DNA from: Gymnopus androsaceus JB14
Lineage: Eukaryota > Basidiomycota > Agaricomycetes > Agaricales > Omphalotaceae
Assembly (NCBI GenBank): GCA_009733575.1
Contig: ML769519.1
Location: forward strand, 1 to 64,000
Reading direction: 5' to 3'
Length of the DNA: 64,000 bases
Each line of letters begins with the position of its first letter. The first letter of the stretch is position 1. The position numbers were made by a program, and so were the translations under genes. Below, one piece after another: positions 45,856 to 57,831 of the stretch. The notes under the pieces are model-generated. The model was given only the letters and a program-made list of their open reading frames with translations. It made no database searches and was not told the origin of the DNA.

Positions 45856-46463
45856 TGTTACGACCATGCCGGCTACGGCCGGTACACTTACCGAGATGAC
45901 CGAGATCCCTCTGTACTTATATTGGATATTTTCTTCTAAGTGACCGAGCCGGTCGGGCTGGTCACCTCGGTCCCTTTCGGTCCGTTTCTTATTGTTTTCC
46001 ATTCACTCTCACGTTTAACAATTACTCTAACCGAAAGACAATTACTTATTATTCTCCTTCCCGGCCGACTTATATCGTACGGGAAGCTATTATCTTTATT
46101 TAACAATAAGGACTACCGTATATAAGCCGACTCATCTTGTATAGTAGTCTTTAGTTTAAATATCGACTTGGATTAACCCTATACTTGACTCAACGCCTTC
46201 CGGCCTTGATCCTTTACTCACCGACGACCTTCGGTGTCGTCAAGTCCATCTCGGACACCTTTACGGACGACCTTCAGTGTCGTCGCTTCCATTCCCTTTG
46301 GGACCATTGGCATAGCGAGGGTCCGTCCTAATAGACGGTCCGTGGTCCGCTTCCTTCTCGTGTCTCCGGTCGGCAACTACTTCGGTTGCCTCGGTTTATA
46401 CTTCGGTCCGACCCGGCTTGACTTCTTCAGGCCCGGCTCCCCTCCGGTAGCACGGTCCTAACA
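45856..46463 (+). repeat. 3' LTR of gypsy element
   Basis: 608 bp, preceded by a purine run AAGAGGGGGATA and followed by the CTCTA duplication. Confidence 0.93.
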
Positions 46464-47136
46464 CTCTAGGGAACTACGATCCTGACAAAGGCGGTCACCT
46501 CGTACTTTGAAACTTGAAACTTGTCATCAGGTTTCCTCCTGGTGCCACCATCCTCTTTCCCTCTGCCTTGCTAACTCACTTGAACATCCCTGTTCAAGAA
46601 AATGAACATTGCCGCTCTATTGTTCAGTATTCTGCAGGTGGTCTCTTTCGCTGGCGTTTGGACAAGACGTTCATGGCCAAAGCTTCGACAGTTGAGTTGA
46701 AGAAGCGGGAGCAGGATCAAACGCGCCGATGGCAGGTAAACTTGGAGAAGTTTACACGCTGGGGTAATCTAGTTGCAGGAGACTGGAAAGGCAGCTCAGC
46801 CCCAGCAGCAGGGCTTGACGAGCACAGCGAGCTTGGCTCAGTGAGGGACATTGAGGTCGAATGGCCTACCAAACGCATTCGTCGTGTATAGACACTGTCC
46901 TGTATTGTTGAATCTAATTTTCATTGCCTTCAAAGACTCTGTCTACCTTGCTAATCTTGCTCAATCGGCTGAATGCTCTAACGCAGCTGTTATGGCAGAT
47001 ATAATTCTCGGAATTTGATGCACCCAAATCAAAGCAAAAAGGTGAGGATTAAAGTGCTATTTAGTATGGTTTGGGTATATGTATATGTATATAAATGCAG
47101 TCAAAAGTAATTCAATTTATAAAACAACTAAGTATT

Positions 47137-50100
47137 TCAAAGGGTGGTATACGTACCAATCCTGTCAAGAATTTCCATGAGTAGCCAGGTGTGCACTGCA
47201 GCCTTTACGTCCAGAGGACGTAAGGCTGTCTCAAAAGCTTTATAAGATAAGAAACAGGGATTAACATATATCGAGAACAAGTCTTGAATGATATGGTCCC
47301 TCTCGATAGTTGTTGTTCAAGCACACCCTCTTGTTGATTTGCAGGAGCATACAAGGGATCATTGTCGCTGACAAGGCATACCTTTTTCAAGAAAGAGTAA
47401 GCTAGAGTGGAAAGCGAATAGAGAATCGAGCACTACCTTGATAGGTTCATCATCAGGCAGCACTCTGGGTGCCCCCGATGTTGCCCAAGCAAACATTCTC
47501 ATATGATACGCCTTCTGATGCAAGTTTGCAAGGGTGGATGCTACCAATGGCTCATACCGATCTTTGACAGCATCGAGCATGCCAGCTGATGGAGCTCCGA
47601 CGCCCTCAAGAAACTCTTGAAAGAGAGTACTGAAAGTGCCATCTCGATAATGGGCTCCACTTGCAACAAAAGCATTGTTCAAGGCCCTCTTTTCCCATTC
47701 ACCAATGTCCTCTCTAATTATCAAGCGCAGATCTGCAAAGGACTTTATGGTAGTCTCCATCAACTCAACAACAAAGTCAGAGATGCCTCCGAAATAGCTA
47801 TTCACGATCTAAAAGAGGAGGGCCAGTGAGTTCAAAGCCAAAGGAGAAAAATCTCCAGGGGCTTACCTGCGGTAGATCGAACAAACCCTTCAAGGGAGCC
47901 TGAAACCTTCCGAAAATGCTTGAAAATAGGGATGTTCGACAGGAACACTGCCTATTATTGCATTATGCAACATTGTCCATGCAAGTGAAAGATGAAGCTG
48001 TTGTGAGCGATGGGTAAGGGAAGATACCTATGAGGAATGTTGGTAAGAATCCGCTCATGAATAAGCCAGAGCACGTACCAAGAAGTTCTGATGATATGTA
48101 AAAAAATGCTCATTGAAAGCTGAAAGATTATCATCGGTGTAATTGAGCTCATTCCAAGACTTGAGTGTATGGTACAAATTCGGAAAGTGTTCCAATACTA
48201 AATCCTTGGACAATGCTCGGAGGTCACACCCACAGAGGAGGTATATGAGTAACAACGGGTTGATTTTCAATGGGAACTGTCCATGAACCAGCGCCAGACC
48301 AACGGCAGCTCCATAAAGTTGAAGCTCTTTGCGTTTGGCTTCGGAAAGTGGAAAATTGGAGATAAGAGGTGCGGTGGCCAAAGTATACCAGCCATTGATG
48401 AGAGGAACACAGAAGTCGTGGAGTTGATCTTCAAGAAGACACTTGAAAACTTGGTTCATCACTTCAACCTCGAGGCCATCTCCCGAAGAGACCAAGCGAC
48501 TTTGTCCTTCTCAGTCAACAACAATCCTGCCAAATAAGAAACAAGTTGTTGGTAAGAAACTCAACAAGAGATAAATACTTAACTTACTGCATAAAAACCC
48601 AATTTTCACAAAGCAATGGTGTCCAGTCTTGATTGTTTGCTGCATGGCGCATATGGTCTATGAACTGTTCCACTAACGCGTCCAAGTTTGGGCCTTTGAC
48701 CTGAATACCTGGGCACTCCAGACCATCGTTAATCTCACGGTATTGCACAGAGATTGTGTTGAAGATGTGGGCCTTTCGTTCAAAACCAAAAAAGCCAGGT
48801 AAAGCATCCAAGCGAGGTGGAGAAACATAAGTTGACTCCCAAAGTTTTGCGACTGGTACGGCGACCTATAAATTTATTGGTCAGCTGAAGCAGTTAAACA
48901 GCATGCACGCTCATTCTTACTCCTGCTTGGAATGTTGCCAAGGCTGATTGAGTTACTGTATCAGTAGATAGGCATAAAATGAGACTAAAGAACACGTATT
49001 GAGCTGATACAATAACCTACCTGTGTTAGATACTACACTGGCAGAAGGGGCAGTGCTCAAAGTCACTGAAGATATAGCATCTGATAGAAATTCATCAGGC
49101 TCATGGTAGAGTGTGGAGCAAATGCATTAACTTACCGAGCCTAAGTTGGGCATCGACAAAGCCACAGTAGCTAAGATGAACTCAATAAGAGAAGGTTGCA
49201 TTTCAATGCATTGCGAACCTACCTGCATTTGAGGACCCAGCCTCAGCACTTTGCGGTACAATTAGCTGCGCTACAACGGTATCCTGGAAAGGATCAATGA
49301 ACAAAGGCTCTTTGCATAGATCTCATCAATGGAAACTTACTTCTTCATCAGAGGTGTCTGAGGCAGCACAGCGGTTCTCGATTGCTTCTTCATCCAACGC
49401 TTCATAATCATGGTCTAGTTCAGCATCAATATCATTCCTAAGAAGTCCGTATGTGCAAAGCCCAAGGCATCGATGGGGGCGGCTGGCATCCTCAGGGCCT
49501 AGGCCTAACTTGTAAGGGTTGGCGTTGAAGATTGTCTCGTTAGAACGTATAGCTAAACAATAATCTTGTCAGTAAATAAGATGGTAAATATCAAGCAAGC
49601 TAAAGCCCACCGAAGTGAAGAATAAACCGGCTCTGAGGTGTCACAACATGACGGGCAATTGCAAACCGTCGTGTATCATACACAATATCGGCCAAGGTCA
49701 TATCATTGCTAACAAAAGTACCAATAAGCCTAGGCGTTTTAGCATTGTTGTTTATATGCCCATTGCTTGTGAACGCAAGCAGTTCAATAGGGAGCAGTGC
49801 CTGAGAGGAAAAAATACTTTGTCTCCCAGGCGTGGATGGAAAGTGAACCCCAGCCTTGGTACAAAGGTTGACCAAGTGTTTCATGAGATCATGCACTCGA
49901 GTGCTAAGGGGGATATTGTCAAGAATATGGCAAAGACCAAGTGACTCGAGCAGTGCTTTGAAAGGCAACATGTGTCTTTTATAATGGTAAAACAAATGTG
50001 GAAGACCGAGGTCCTAGATATAGTGAATAAATTAGCATATTTTAAGTGTGCTATAGTTTGAAAACATACCTTTCGATTGAGAAGGATAGGCATTGCAAAG

Positions 50101-50669
50101 CACACCAAGACCTCCAGATTCACAACAACTTCACCATTTTCAGCAGTATTCAGTGTCTGATTAATTGTAGGCATGGTTTCCTGAAGTGCTGGGGCTTGCT
50201 TTGACCTCTTTCTAGTCTTCTTCCTTTCAGAGGTCAATGAGCTATCACCAGACGAACCTGAATGCTCCAGACAATCCTGGTTGGCCCTTGAGATGGTTGT
50301 CTGAGCAGGGAAAGTGCTTGAGGAAGAAGGTTGATGAGCCAATATATTTGCAAGCATATTCAGGCTCGAATAAGGTCTGATTGCCACAGAAGGGACTGGA
50401 AGGGATTGAGTTTGAGCGACTGTATGCGGGGTAGAAGGAGGGGCAGCAACAGGCTGTGAAGGAGGAGCAGGAACAGGCTGCGAAGGAGGAGCAGGAGGAG
50501 CCTGCCACTGTGCAGGAGCAAACGGTACAGGCGGAGCAGTACCTGGCTGAGTTAAAGAAGGCTGGACAGGAGCGGCAGATGGCGACGGTTGTGGAGACAC
50601 AAGTTGTGCCAAAATTGTCGGATTTTGATGCAAGAAAGAGAGAATAAGGTCAGGATTCAATGAACCCAT
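47137..50669 (-). CDS. HECT-type E3 ubiquitin ligase-like protein, multi-exon
   Basis: N-terminal exon from 50669 with a Pro/Ala/Gln-rich low-complexity region (PPAPPSQPVPAPPSQPV) and a basic RKKTRKRSK signal. A middle acidic region follows, then HECT-like N-lobe sequence (VMNQVFKCLLEDQL, LYGAAVGLALVHGQFPLKINP). The C-lobe has RMFAWATSGAPRVLPDDEPIKV and GTISFKTCSRYMLIPVSYL, where the Cys would be the catalytic thioester residue. At least eight short introns are needed and I did not fix all of them. Near the end a one-base slip separates LLRQPY from PLDVKAAVHTWLLMEIL (about 47210), so the copy may be damaged. It lies 245 bp from the dioxygenase-like gene, convergent. Confidence 0.6.
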
Positions 50670-50982
50670 TGCTAGAATATTGCATCAGTTAGAGGAAACA
50701 ATACGCGCAATGATCTTGGCTTACAATGGAGAGTATAGATGGATAAGACCACTAGATGCTGCTACACTTATGCCAAATATCCTGATAAGTGTCCGGGAAT
50801 AATTTGCAAAGTATTCCCGATAACTCCAAGTGAAAAAAAATTGCCCCAGAAGTCTATTTGCCAAATATTCTGATAGGGACAGAAATTCAGATTCTTTGCA
50901 AAATATTTGTCAAAAAAAAGGAAAATTTCAGAAAATATTTGGCAAATATCAGTATTAGGGTTAACTAGGGTTACCTGAAAAA

Positions 50983-51040
50983 GCAATGTTTTGAGCAGTT
51001 CTCTGCGAACCCTAACATAGAGAACTGATCAAAACATTGC
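50983..51040. repeat. 22-bp stem hairpin with CCCTAAC loop
   Basis: GCAATGTTTTGAGCAGTTCTCT pairs with its complement (one mismatch) around a 14-nt loop GCGAACCCTAACAT. Confidence 0.8.
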
Positions 51041-51058
51041 CAAACCTTTGGTTCACAT

Positions 51059-51190
51059 AGGTTAGGGGTTAGGGGTTGGGGTTAGGGTCAGGGGTTAAGG
51101 ATAAAAATGGGGGTGCGGGGGCTTGCCCCCGCTATTACTAGGTTAGGAGTGGAATTAAGGTTAGGGTTAGGGTCAGGGTTGGATAGGGGA
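51059..51190 (+). repeat. Interstitial telomere-like repeats (GGTTAGGGG / TTAGGG)
   Basis: Several TTAGGGG and TTAGGG units, with a GCGGGGGCTTGCCCCCGC hairpin between two blocks. An inverted counterpart occurs at 52495-52700. Confidence 0.85.
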
Positions 51191-51462
51191 TGGTCTGAAA
51201 AATCCAAGGGGGGGTGTCAGTTTTTTCCCACAATGCCTCGTTCTTGAGATATAAAATTGCCAAATTTGGCAGGGCCACAGCGGCTGTAAAAATTGATCGG
51301 ACCTTACGTAAATCATCAGAAAGGCTAAAGAATGGCTTACCTAATAGGATCAGCATCGTAAATTTGCACAGCCACCACTCAATGGCCAGAAAACACTGAT
51401 TCATTTTTATCGGGAATATTTTGCAAAATGACCCAGGACAGTTATCGGGATATTTGTCATTG

Positions 51463-53636
51463 CTCTGGCAGAATCAGCTGATAAGACTGCAAGCGATAAA
51501 GGAATGTGCAATTCGACGAGAATTTAGGCGGGGCATTTTTGATTTGCAAGGTCCTTTTATGGTGGCAGCGTAGCGCCGGAGGGAAATTGAATAGCAAAGT
51601 TGGAGCCAGACATTGCTGGAGTAAGCGGTTCAATGCTCCGCTGTAGAACTATAAGAGATTTGGAGCAAAGGGGAAATTGTTTCTATGCAAGGGGAGAATT
51701 GTGTTCTATTAGGGGGAATTGTTCCCAAATTAGATCTAAGCTTACGCAATGCTCAAACTAGGTTCTACTGATGTTGTCGAAATGATAATTGCACCTTCTT
51801 CTTATCCAATCCTGTCTGGGCTCTGTGAAAGTTGAACTCATTAGAGCTTAGATACAATATATGATGTTAAAGTTGAAACGGCTGTCTTAGAAGTAGAACC
51901 ATATACAAAAAGTTGAAGTTAGCAAAGTCAAAGTATCAAATTGCTGTTGAAATAGTTTGCTCAAAAGTCAAAATATTTGGTGAAAAATACCGTCATAAGA
52001 ACGGTGTGCGTTGGCTGATGCGCTGGTGATCTACTGGGCACTTGCACACTTTGAAGACTACGTTCATTCAACTTCATGTTCAATGTTTGCTTGACTTATC
52101 CCTAGTCATCCAATTCAACGCCAATCTCAAGAGTCTCCAGCGCCATCTCTTCTGCACCAATCACCAGTGGGTATGTGGCCTGTATACTTACGGTAAGTAC
52201 TAATCATCCCGCCGTTCAATTATGGGGCAACCAGGCTAGCAATTTTTGCATCACTAGAGTAGGGGCTATAAAAGTGCCAGTTTTGTCTAAACAAATGAGA
52301 CTCCATCCAACATGAATTAAACAAGGTTAAACAACCACACTGGGCCAAAATAATGATTTCTGCACAGCCTGAACGAGGCATCGTGGGAAAAAACTGACAC
52401 CCCCCCCTGCCCCAGTTCGTTGATCTATAGCCAGCTATATGCTTACTTAAGCAAAGTGGCTTAACCCTAGCCCTGTATGATGTCTCTCCTATATTTAAAC
52501 AGTGGGGGCAAGCCCCCACACCCCCAATTTCATTTTTATCCCTAACCCTAACCACCTAACCCCTAACCCCTAACACCACCTACTTAATCTCATATGTTGA
52601 CCAGGCTAGGGTTAGCGCTAGCTAACCCTACCCTTAACTTTCCCACAGTCATGTGCTGACCAGGTCAGGGTTAGCTGACTCTAACCCTAACCCTAACTTT
52701 CATCATTACATGCTTACTATGATGCTATGTCATGTGACAACTAATCTTATCTATGTTTCCCATGGTCACATGCTCACTATATCATGTGACAACACAGTTG
52801 TTTAAAATTGTTTAAACAAAAAGGGCAGTGGCTAGTAGTAGTTGGGATGTTTAAATATGTTTAATATTCACTGGGCATGTTCTTGGATGTTTAAGTATAA
52901 CTGGACCAGATTACTGTAGGGGGCTCCAATTTGACTGGATTGGGTTCGGTACTGGTGGTCGGTGCTAATCTATTCTGTTAGTCTGAATGCTTGAAAAGGT
53001 TGGACAAGATCCAACAGGTTGAACGTTGAAGACACTTCAAGCGAGTCCAATGCAGTGGGTGATGAGGCAAGAAAGAAGGTACGGAATTGACAGCTACATA
53101 TTTCGAAAAACAGGGGCCACCTCAAGGAAAAGCCATTGACACTGACTACCATTCAACTCCTCCTCACCTTGTTCAGTTTATTTGCCTGGGAACGAACTGA
53201 ATTGCATTCGTCACCTCAGGATATGTGTTTTGGAGTGGCCTCCATTTTTCGAAACAACTGGAATGGAACAGTCAGCCAGTAAACATTACAGCTGTTCCAG
53301 TAACCCTAGGCCACTAGTGCTGATATCGATAAAGTTCAGTCCAGTTTGAGAGGCGTGCAGCCGCGACATCAAGCTTGGAAGAATTTGGGGCCCCAATGTG
53401 ACCTCTAAACAATGGAATTATTTGCCTGGTCCCAGGTGGGTGGCTGCACGCCCCTTGCAAAGGAAAGACGGGTTAGGAGCACGAACTAAAGAGAAGGCAG
53501 CAGGAATAGTGGCTTTCCGAGTCGGTATATCAATTACGTTTGTACCAATACACTGAGCCTTTCGACTTGCGATGAGTGTCAGTGATTGGTATAAATATTG
53601 CTCTGTTGAAGTCATTCCTTCTCCAACATTACCAGC
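51463..53636. other. Repeat-rich non-coding interval
   Basis: Apart from the telomere-like block, AAGTTGAA words cluster at 51830-51960, with inverted TTCAACTT words at 52065-52110, resembling the array at 29.4 kb. No gene is supported. A TATA-like ATAAATAT (53591) lies just upstream of the decarboxylase start. Confidence 0.5.
52495..52702 (-). repeat. Interstitial telomere-like repeats, inverted counterpart
   Basis: CCCTAACCCTAACC and CCTAACCCCTAACCCC runs next to GTGGGGGCAAGCCCCCAC. The order of blocks mirrors 51059-51250, including GGCATCGTGGGAAAAAACTG at 52377. Confidence 0.85.
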
Positions 53637-56600
53637 ATGCCTTGCCTCCCAGGATACGACCAAGATTTGCACCAAGCTGTCAGCGCCTGGTTCCTTGGAC
53701 CACGCGCTGAGAACTTTGGGTACCTGCAGATGGTACTCAGCACCATCCTCGCCAAGCAGGACAGATCCAGAAAAGAATACTACCCAGATGATCCCGATTT
53801 CATCACGAAAGACGTACAAACGTCCTCCGCCTTCCAAAGTGAGCCCATCTCACCCAGTATCATGTCTGTGCTCACGTGTTCCTAGACCAAATGAAGAAGC
53901 TCAGTATTGGTGTGAGAGCGTTGGCTTACCAGCTGGCTGAACATCATGTCCTGTTTTGGAGCCCGCGATATAATGGACATATGACTAACGACACCACATT
54001 GCCTGGTATTGCTGGGTATTTGACGGGAATGCTCTGTACGTATTTACTTTACTTTCTTGTAAAAAGTTTTTACTTACCCTCTACACAGTTAACCCTAATA
54101 ATGTCGCCGCCGAGGCTTCTCTGCTCACGACTTGGCTTGAGATGAAAGTCGGACAGGAATTTTGCGAAATGGTCGGGTACAATATCGACCCTGGAAACAA
54201 AGACGAGCCCCAGGGTTGGGGACACATCACTTGTGATGGTTCTGTAGCCAACTTGGAATCCATCTGGGCAGGTAAGACCTCTGGTCACCATTCGCTCCGG
54301 TTCATAGTTGACTAGTCCTTACACAGCTCGCAACCTCAAATTTTACCCACTCAGTTTGCTTTTGGCTATGGAAAGAGGTTCACTTGGATTTTTGCTTGAC
54401 AAGCTCGAAGTCCAGACATGCCAAGGACAAAGCAAACTCTTGCGCGATTTCACTACTTGGGAGTTGTTGAACATTTCTCCTCTCGAAATTTTGGCTATTC
54501 CTGACCGTCTCTACTCCAAGTACAACATCTCGTCCACGTTCCTCCAAAATGCACTCAGCCCATACCTCATTCAGTCCATTGGAAAGGATGCCAGCATGTT
54601 CGAACAAAGATTCGGGCGCGAATATATCAACCGCATGGCATACGTTACAAGTGCGGCAAAGCACTACTCTTGGCCCAAGGGTGCCGGTACGTCAATGCTT
54701 AGTTCAACCATTTCTCTCCATTGAGCATTGTTATTAGCCGTGACGGGGATAGGTTCAGAGAACCTAATCAGTATCAGAGTCAATGATGGAGCCCATATGG
54801 ATATTGTTCACTTGGAAGAGGAACTGAACAAGTGTTTGTATGCCAACCCACCTCGCGCTATATACGCGGTTGTGGCCATCATTGGCTCAACTGAACATGG
54901 TGCTTGTGATCCACTGGCGGACATAGTTCGCCTTCGCAAGCAAGTGCGTTTTCTCTACTGTTCACTGTCCACAGTTGCTTAAGCATAACGATCCAATCAG
55001 TTCCGCAAAAAAGGCCTCACCTTTGTTTTGCATGCCAATGGTGCATGGGGCACATACTTTTTCACAACTCTGAAAAAAATAGAAATTCATGGAGAACTAG
55101 GCAATTTTGTCCCTTCCATTGCTCTCAAGCCAAAGACAAAGGAGAGTCTACAAAACCTCCATGAGTGTGACTTGATTACGGTTGACCCACATAAGAGCGG
55201 ATACATTCAATACCCCGCTGGTGGACTCCTGTATCGCGACCAGCGGATGCGCTATCTCATCACATGGACCAGCCCAGTCGTCAATCGCCAGGGAGAAGAG
55301 AGCATTGGAGTGTATGGAATTGAGGGAAGGCAAGTTGGGCTTTATCAATACATGCATATACACGGCTAACCTCCTTAATGCATCTTTAGTAAACCAGGAG
55401 CATCTGCAGTCGCGACTTGGCTATCTCATCAAGTCATTGGGCTGAACGCTCAAGGGTATGGTGCGCTCTTAGGTGAGGCTATTTTTGGTTGCACAATGGT
55501 ACGTAGATTTGACTAGTTGACTGATTCCAATGTTTTCCAATGCTTAAATGCTTATCTGGCCTAGATGTATGCCTACCTCTCTACCATGTCTACCCAATCA
55601 ACAAGCTACATTGTCACTCCGCTCAACTTGCTCCCAGCAGAGGTCCCGCTTAACTCAACCAATGCCAAAGTTGAGGAGCAAAAAAGTTTTATACGGAGCT
55701 AAATTCTCCATAAACCCAACAGGGAACTTGTTAAGAATGATAAAGCGATGACACTCATTCGTCAAATGGGCTCAGATCTCTCGATCAATGCCTTTGCCAT
55801 CAACTTCAAGCTCGATGGCCAACCCAATAGGGATGTCGTTTGTGGAAACGACCTTAATCGGCGTATCTTTGAGCGTCTATCCATTGTTTCACCTACCCAA
55901 ACATTGAAAGATAAACCCCTTTTCCTTACTTCAACCGTGTTCTCCCAGAAAAACTATGGCAGTTGCCTGAGAACATACAAACGACGACTCGGGCTTGATG
56001 CCTCTAGCAACCTCGATCTCTACTCCCTCATCAACGTCGTCATGTCACCTTTTCCAACGGAGAATGAATTTACAGCAAAGATTATCGAAGCGCTCGGAGA
56101 GGTTATCAAGGAGGAGGCGGAAACCTCCGTCAGCTGGAACACTGTCTCTCCAGACTTCCATGGTTTTGTGATGCAGGGTACCGATAGACTATACCTGGTT
56201 CATTTTCCCATGTTCAACATGGCAAGTCACCATTACCAGCTTATCATTACTGGAGAACTCCCCCCTGCTGAGATGGAAAAATATGTGAAAGCACGTGAAG
56301 AAAATCCCGGTCAACTATACACATTGGCCAATGTCAAAAAGGAGGAATTGTCTACCCTTTTGAAAAGCCGTCGGTTTAAAGCGCGTGTGGATAAGGGCAT
56401 TCCTAGTACTCCTGGCTCGTAAGTTGTCATCTTTTCCATTGATTCAGCGAAATAATTGGCACCTAGGACTCCACTTATTGAGGAGGTTGAGTTGGCCAAC
56501 ATTGAGATCATCGTAAACCGCCAGATTGATAGCACCCACCTTGAAAACAGTTACCTGGCTTCCAGTGTCCCATTCTTCCTCTACGGAACCGGAAAACAGC

Positions 56601-57175
56601 TGCACATCGACCATGTTTTGCTCGCCTCTCCTAACATCCAGCTAAATGCAGACCAAGTCAAAGTTTCTTGTCCATTGAACAATTGGAATCACACTTCATG
56701 TGTTATTGTACACTTCCAGAACGTTCCAGAACAATCAATGCAGCCATTCCCAGCCAATGCGACTATCCAGCTCAACAATCAGTTCTTCTTCAAACCTGGC
56801 TCACAATTTGAAGTAGTGCTTTTGAAGGGACTGGAAGGCGAACCGCTTGGTCGAGGAGGCCTCGCTCTTGGTGATTTCACCTTCTTTGACAACAATGATA
56901 TCAACATGTTCCCTGTGGCACAGAACCACATTGACAAGCCTAAAGCTCCCAATAGTGGCAATCCTGCCAAGTCTATTAAATGGGCGGATCTCATTGTGGG
57001 TTTATTCGTTACCATTCGAGTCGCAGTACTGATTTTCCTGCTAGGATTCTATCACAAACAGGATTCAAGAACAGGATTTAAGCTGCCCAGAAATGTCTGC
57101 CGCAATTCCGAATGGTCCCTTTGCGTTCTCTACCTTCAAAGAAGGGATATAATAGGTTCGAGCAAAGAGCAATGA
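53637..57175 (+). CDS. Noncanonical aromatic L-amino acid decarboxylase-like PLP enzyme
   Basis: Group II PLP decarboxylase with the long C-terminal extension seen in mushroom ncAAAD/tyrosine decarboxylases, which convert Trp, Tyr or Phe to amines. Introns keeping frame: 53839-53885, 54036-54088, 54272-54326, 54687-54737, 54944-55000, 55330-55389 (GC-AG), 55499-55564 and 56419-56466. Motifs: YNGHMTNDTTLPGI; GWGHITCDGSVANLES; HANGAWGTYF; and the PLP-lysine block VDPHKSGYIQYPAGG. The extension includes DLSINAFAINFKLDG and DNNDINMFPVAQNH. One in-frame TAA (55700-55702) lies between FIRS and ILHKPNRELVKN, so this copy may be null or the base may be an error. The last exon end is uncertain. Confidence 0.8.
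55330..55389 (+). other. GC-AG intron in decarboxylase gene
   Basis: Donor GCAAGT, acceptor TTTAG; splicing gives G-I-E-G-S-K-P-G-A in frame, while no GT donor fits. Confidence 0.75.
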
Positions 57176-57831
57176 GTATTTTAGGCGTGTCCTTGTCAGC
57201 TAGTAGGCGTGGAGTCTTTGTAGGTAATTTCTTACGAAACTGAAGCAGTTAGCAATAATAAATGAATTGAGCTCGTCGTGAAAGATCCGGCCATCTCTTC
57301 TGATAACCAATGCAAGGCATAGAGATTAAGAATGCGCTCGCTATGATGACAAGAGTGATCATGAGAAATAAAATAACTCAGCAGCAGAAATACATATAAA
57401 AACAATTCCAACCGATTCTGTCTTCAATTGCCCCCTTATAATTTCTCAAATTTTAATCACTCAACAGTCCAGCTATTGACCTTCATTTGGAGTACAACAG
57501 ACTTTCTTTTTTGTATTCTATAATCTATGTCACAATCAAATCTAACTTCGAAGTCTCTCTTTGCTGGATATTTTGAAAATGTGAATATATGCAGCACGTA
57601 AAAATAAATGTGAATATATGCAGCATGTCCATGGTTTATATATTCATTCCAAACACAAAACAAATTATTTATTCTGAATTTAGTGGTGAGAATGTAAACG
57701 GTTCATATACGGACTGAGTTCCTTTACCGTTCAAAAAATTGGAGCGTATTACATGCGAGTGTGGGCCACTGCTTTGCAGGGCAAAAAAAAATGAACACCA
57801 TTAAGTAACTGTTGCTGGCTTCACAAACACA
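57176..57831. other. AT-rich non-coding interval
   Basis: Includes a short direct repeat GTGAATATATGCAGCA (about 57581 and 57610). No gene seen. Confidence 0.5.

Larger units (their letters stand above)
38105..46463 (+). mobile_element. Ty3/gypsy chromovirus, 8.36 kb, decayed
   Basis: LTRs of 609 and 608 bp, beginning TGTTA.GACCATGCC and ending CCTAACA, with 5-bp duplication CTCTA (38100-38104 and 46464-46468). Internal order is Gag, protease, RT, RNase H, integrase, chromodomain. An antisense spliced gene lies between pol and the 3' LTR. The LTRs differ at about ten places, nine of them C/T. It sits inside the dioxygenase-like gene. Confidence 0.96.
36554..46891 (+). pseudogene. Putative 2OG-Fe(II) dioxygenase (TET/JBP-like family), split by a gypsy element
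   Basis: The start Met at 36554 joins after a 300-nt intron (36561-36860) to exon 2 (ITRAAFKAHQLKFPSFTLED). Blocks follow: LLGLSGEERRKVKKKANKR (basic), DAQDRIMTVLAG, AAGISYGGGRKMPGN, then the proposed metal-binding HLDTGN. After the gypsy insertion come GNYDPDKGGHLVL, RFPPGATILFPSALLTH (second His) and YSAGGLFRW. Such proteins oxidise methylated bases in the TET/JBP family; assignment here is from memory of fungal relatives. Removing the element with one CTCTA copy joins A-L to G-N-Y in frame. There are TGA stops after PGNV (37759) and after HLVL (about 46509). Confidence 0.6.
50771..51462. mobile_element. TIR element of about 690 bp with telomere-like interior
   Basis: Ends are inverted copies of about 50 bp: the left reads CAAATATCCTGATAAGTGTCC, and the complement of the right reads CAAATATCCCGATAACTGTCC; both continue to ATTCCCGATAA. 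The inside has a strong hairpin and TTAGGG-type runs. No coding capacity. Confidence 0.55.

Noticed and set aside
49881..49980. C-terminal part of the 262-codon minus-strand ORF in the HECT gene
   Set aside because: After a donor near 50069 the frame is intronic; the spliced frame continues through DLGLPHLFYHYKRHM.
51059..51190. True chromosome end
   Set aside because: Repeats are short, impure, flanked by unique DNA on both sides and mirrored 1.3 kb away.
53637..57175. Psilocybin-type PsiD decarboxylase
   Set aside because: PsiD belongs to the phosphatidylserine decarboxylase family; this gene has a PLP-lysine block and is of the AAAD type.
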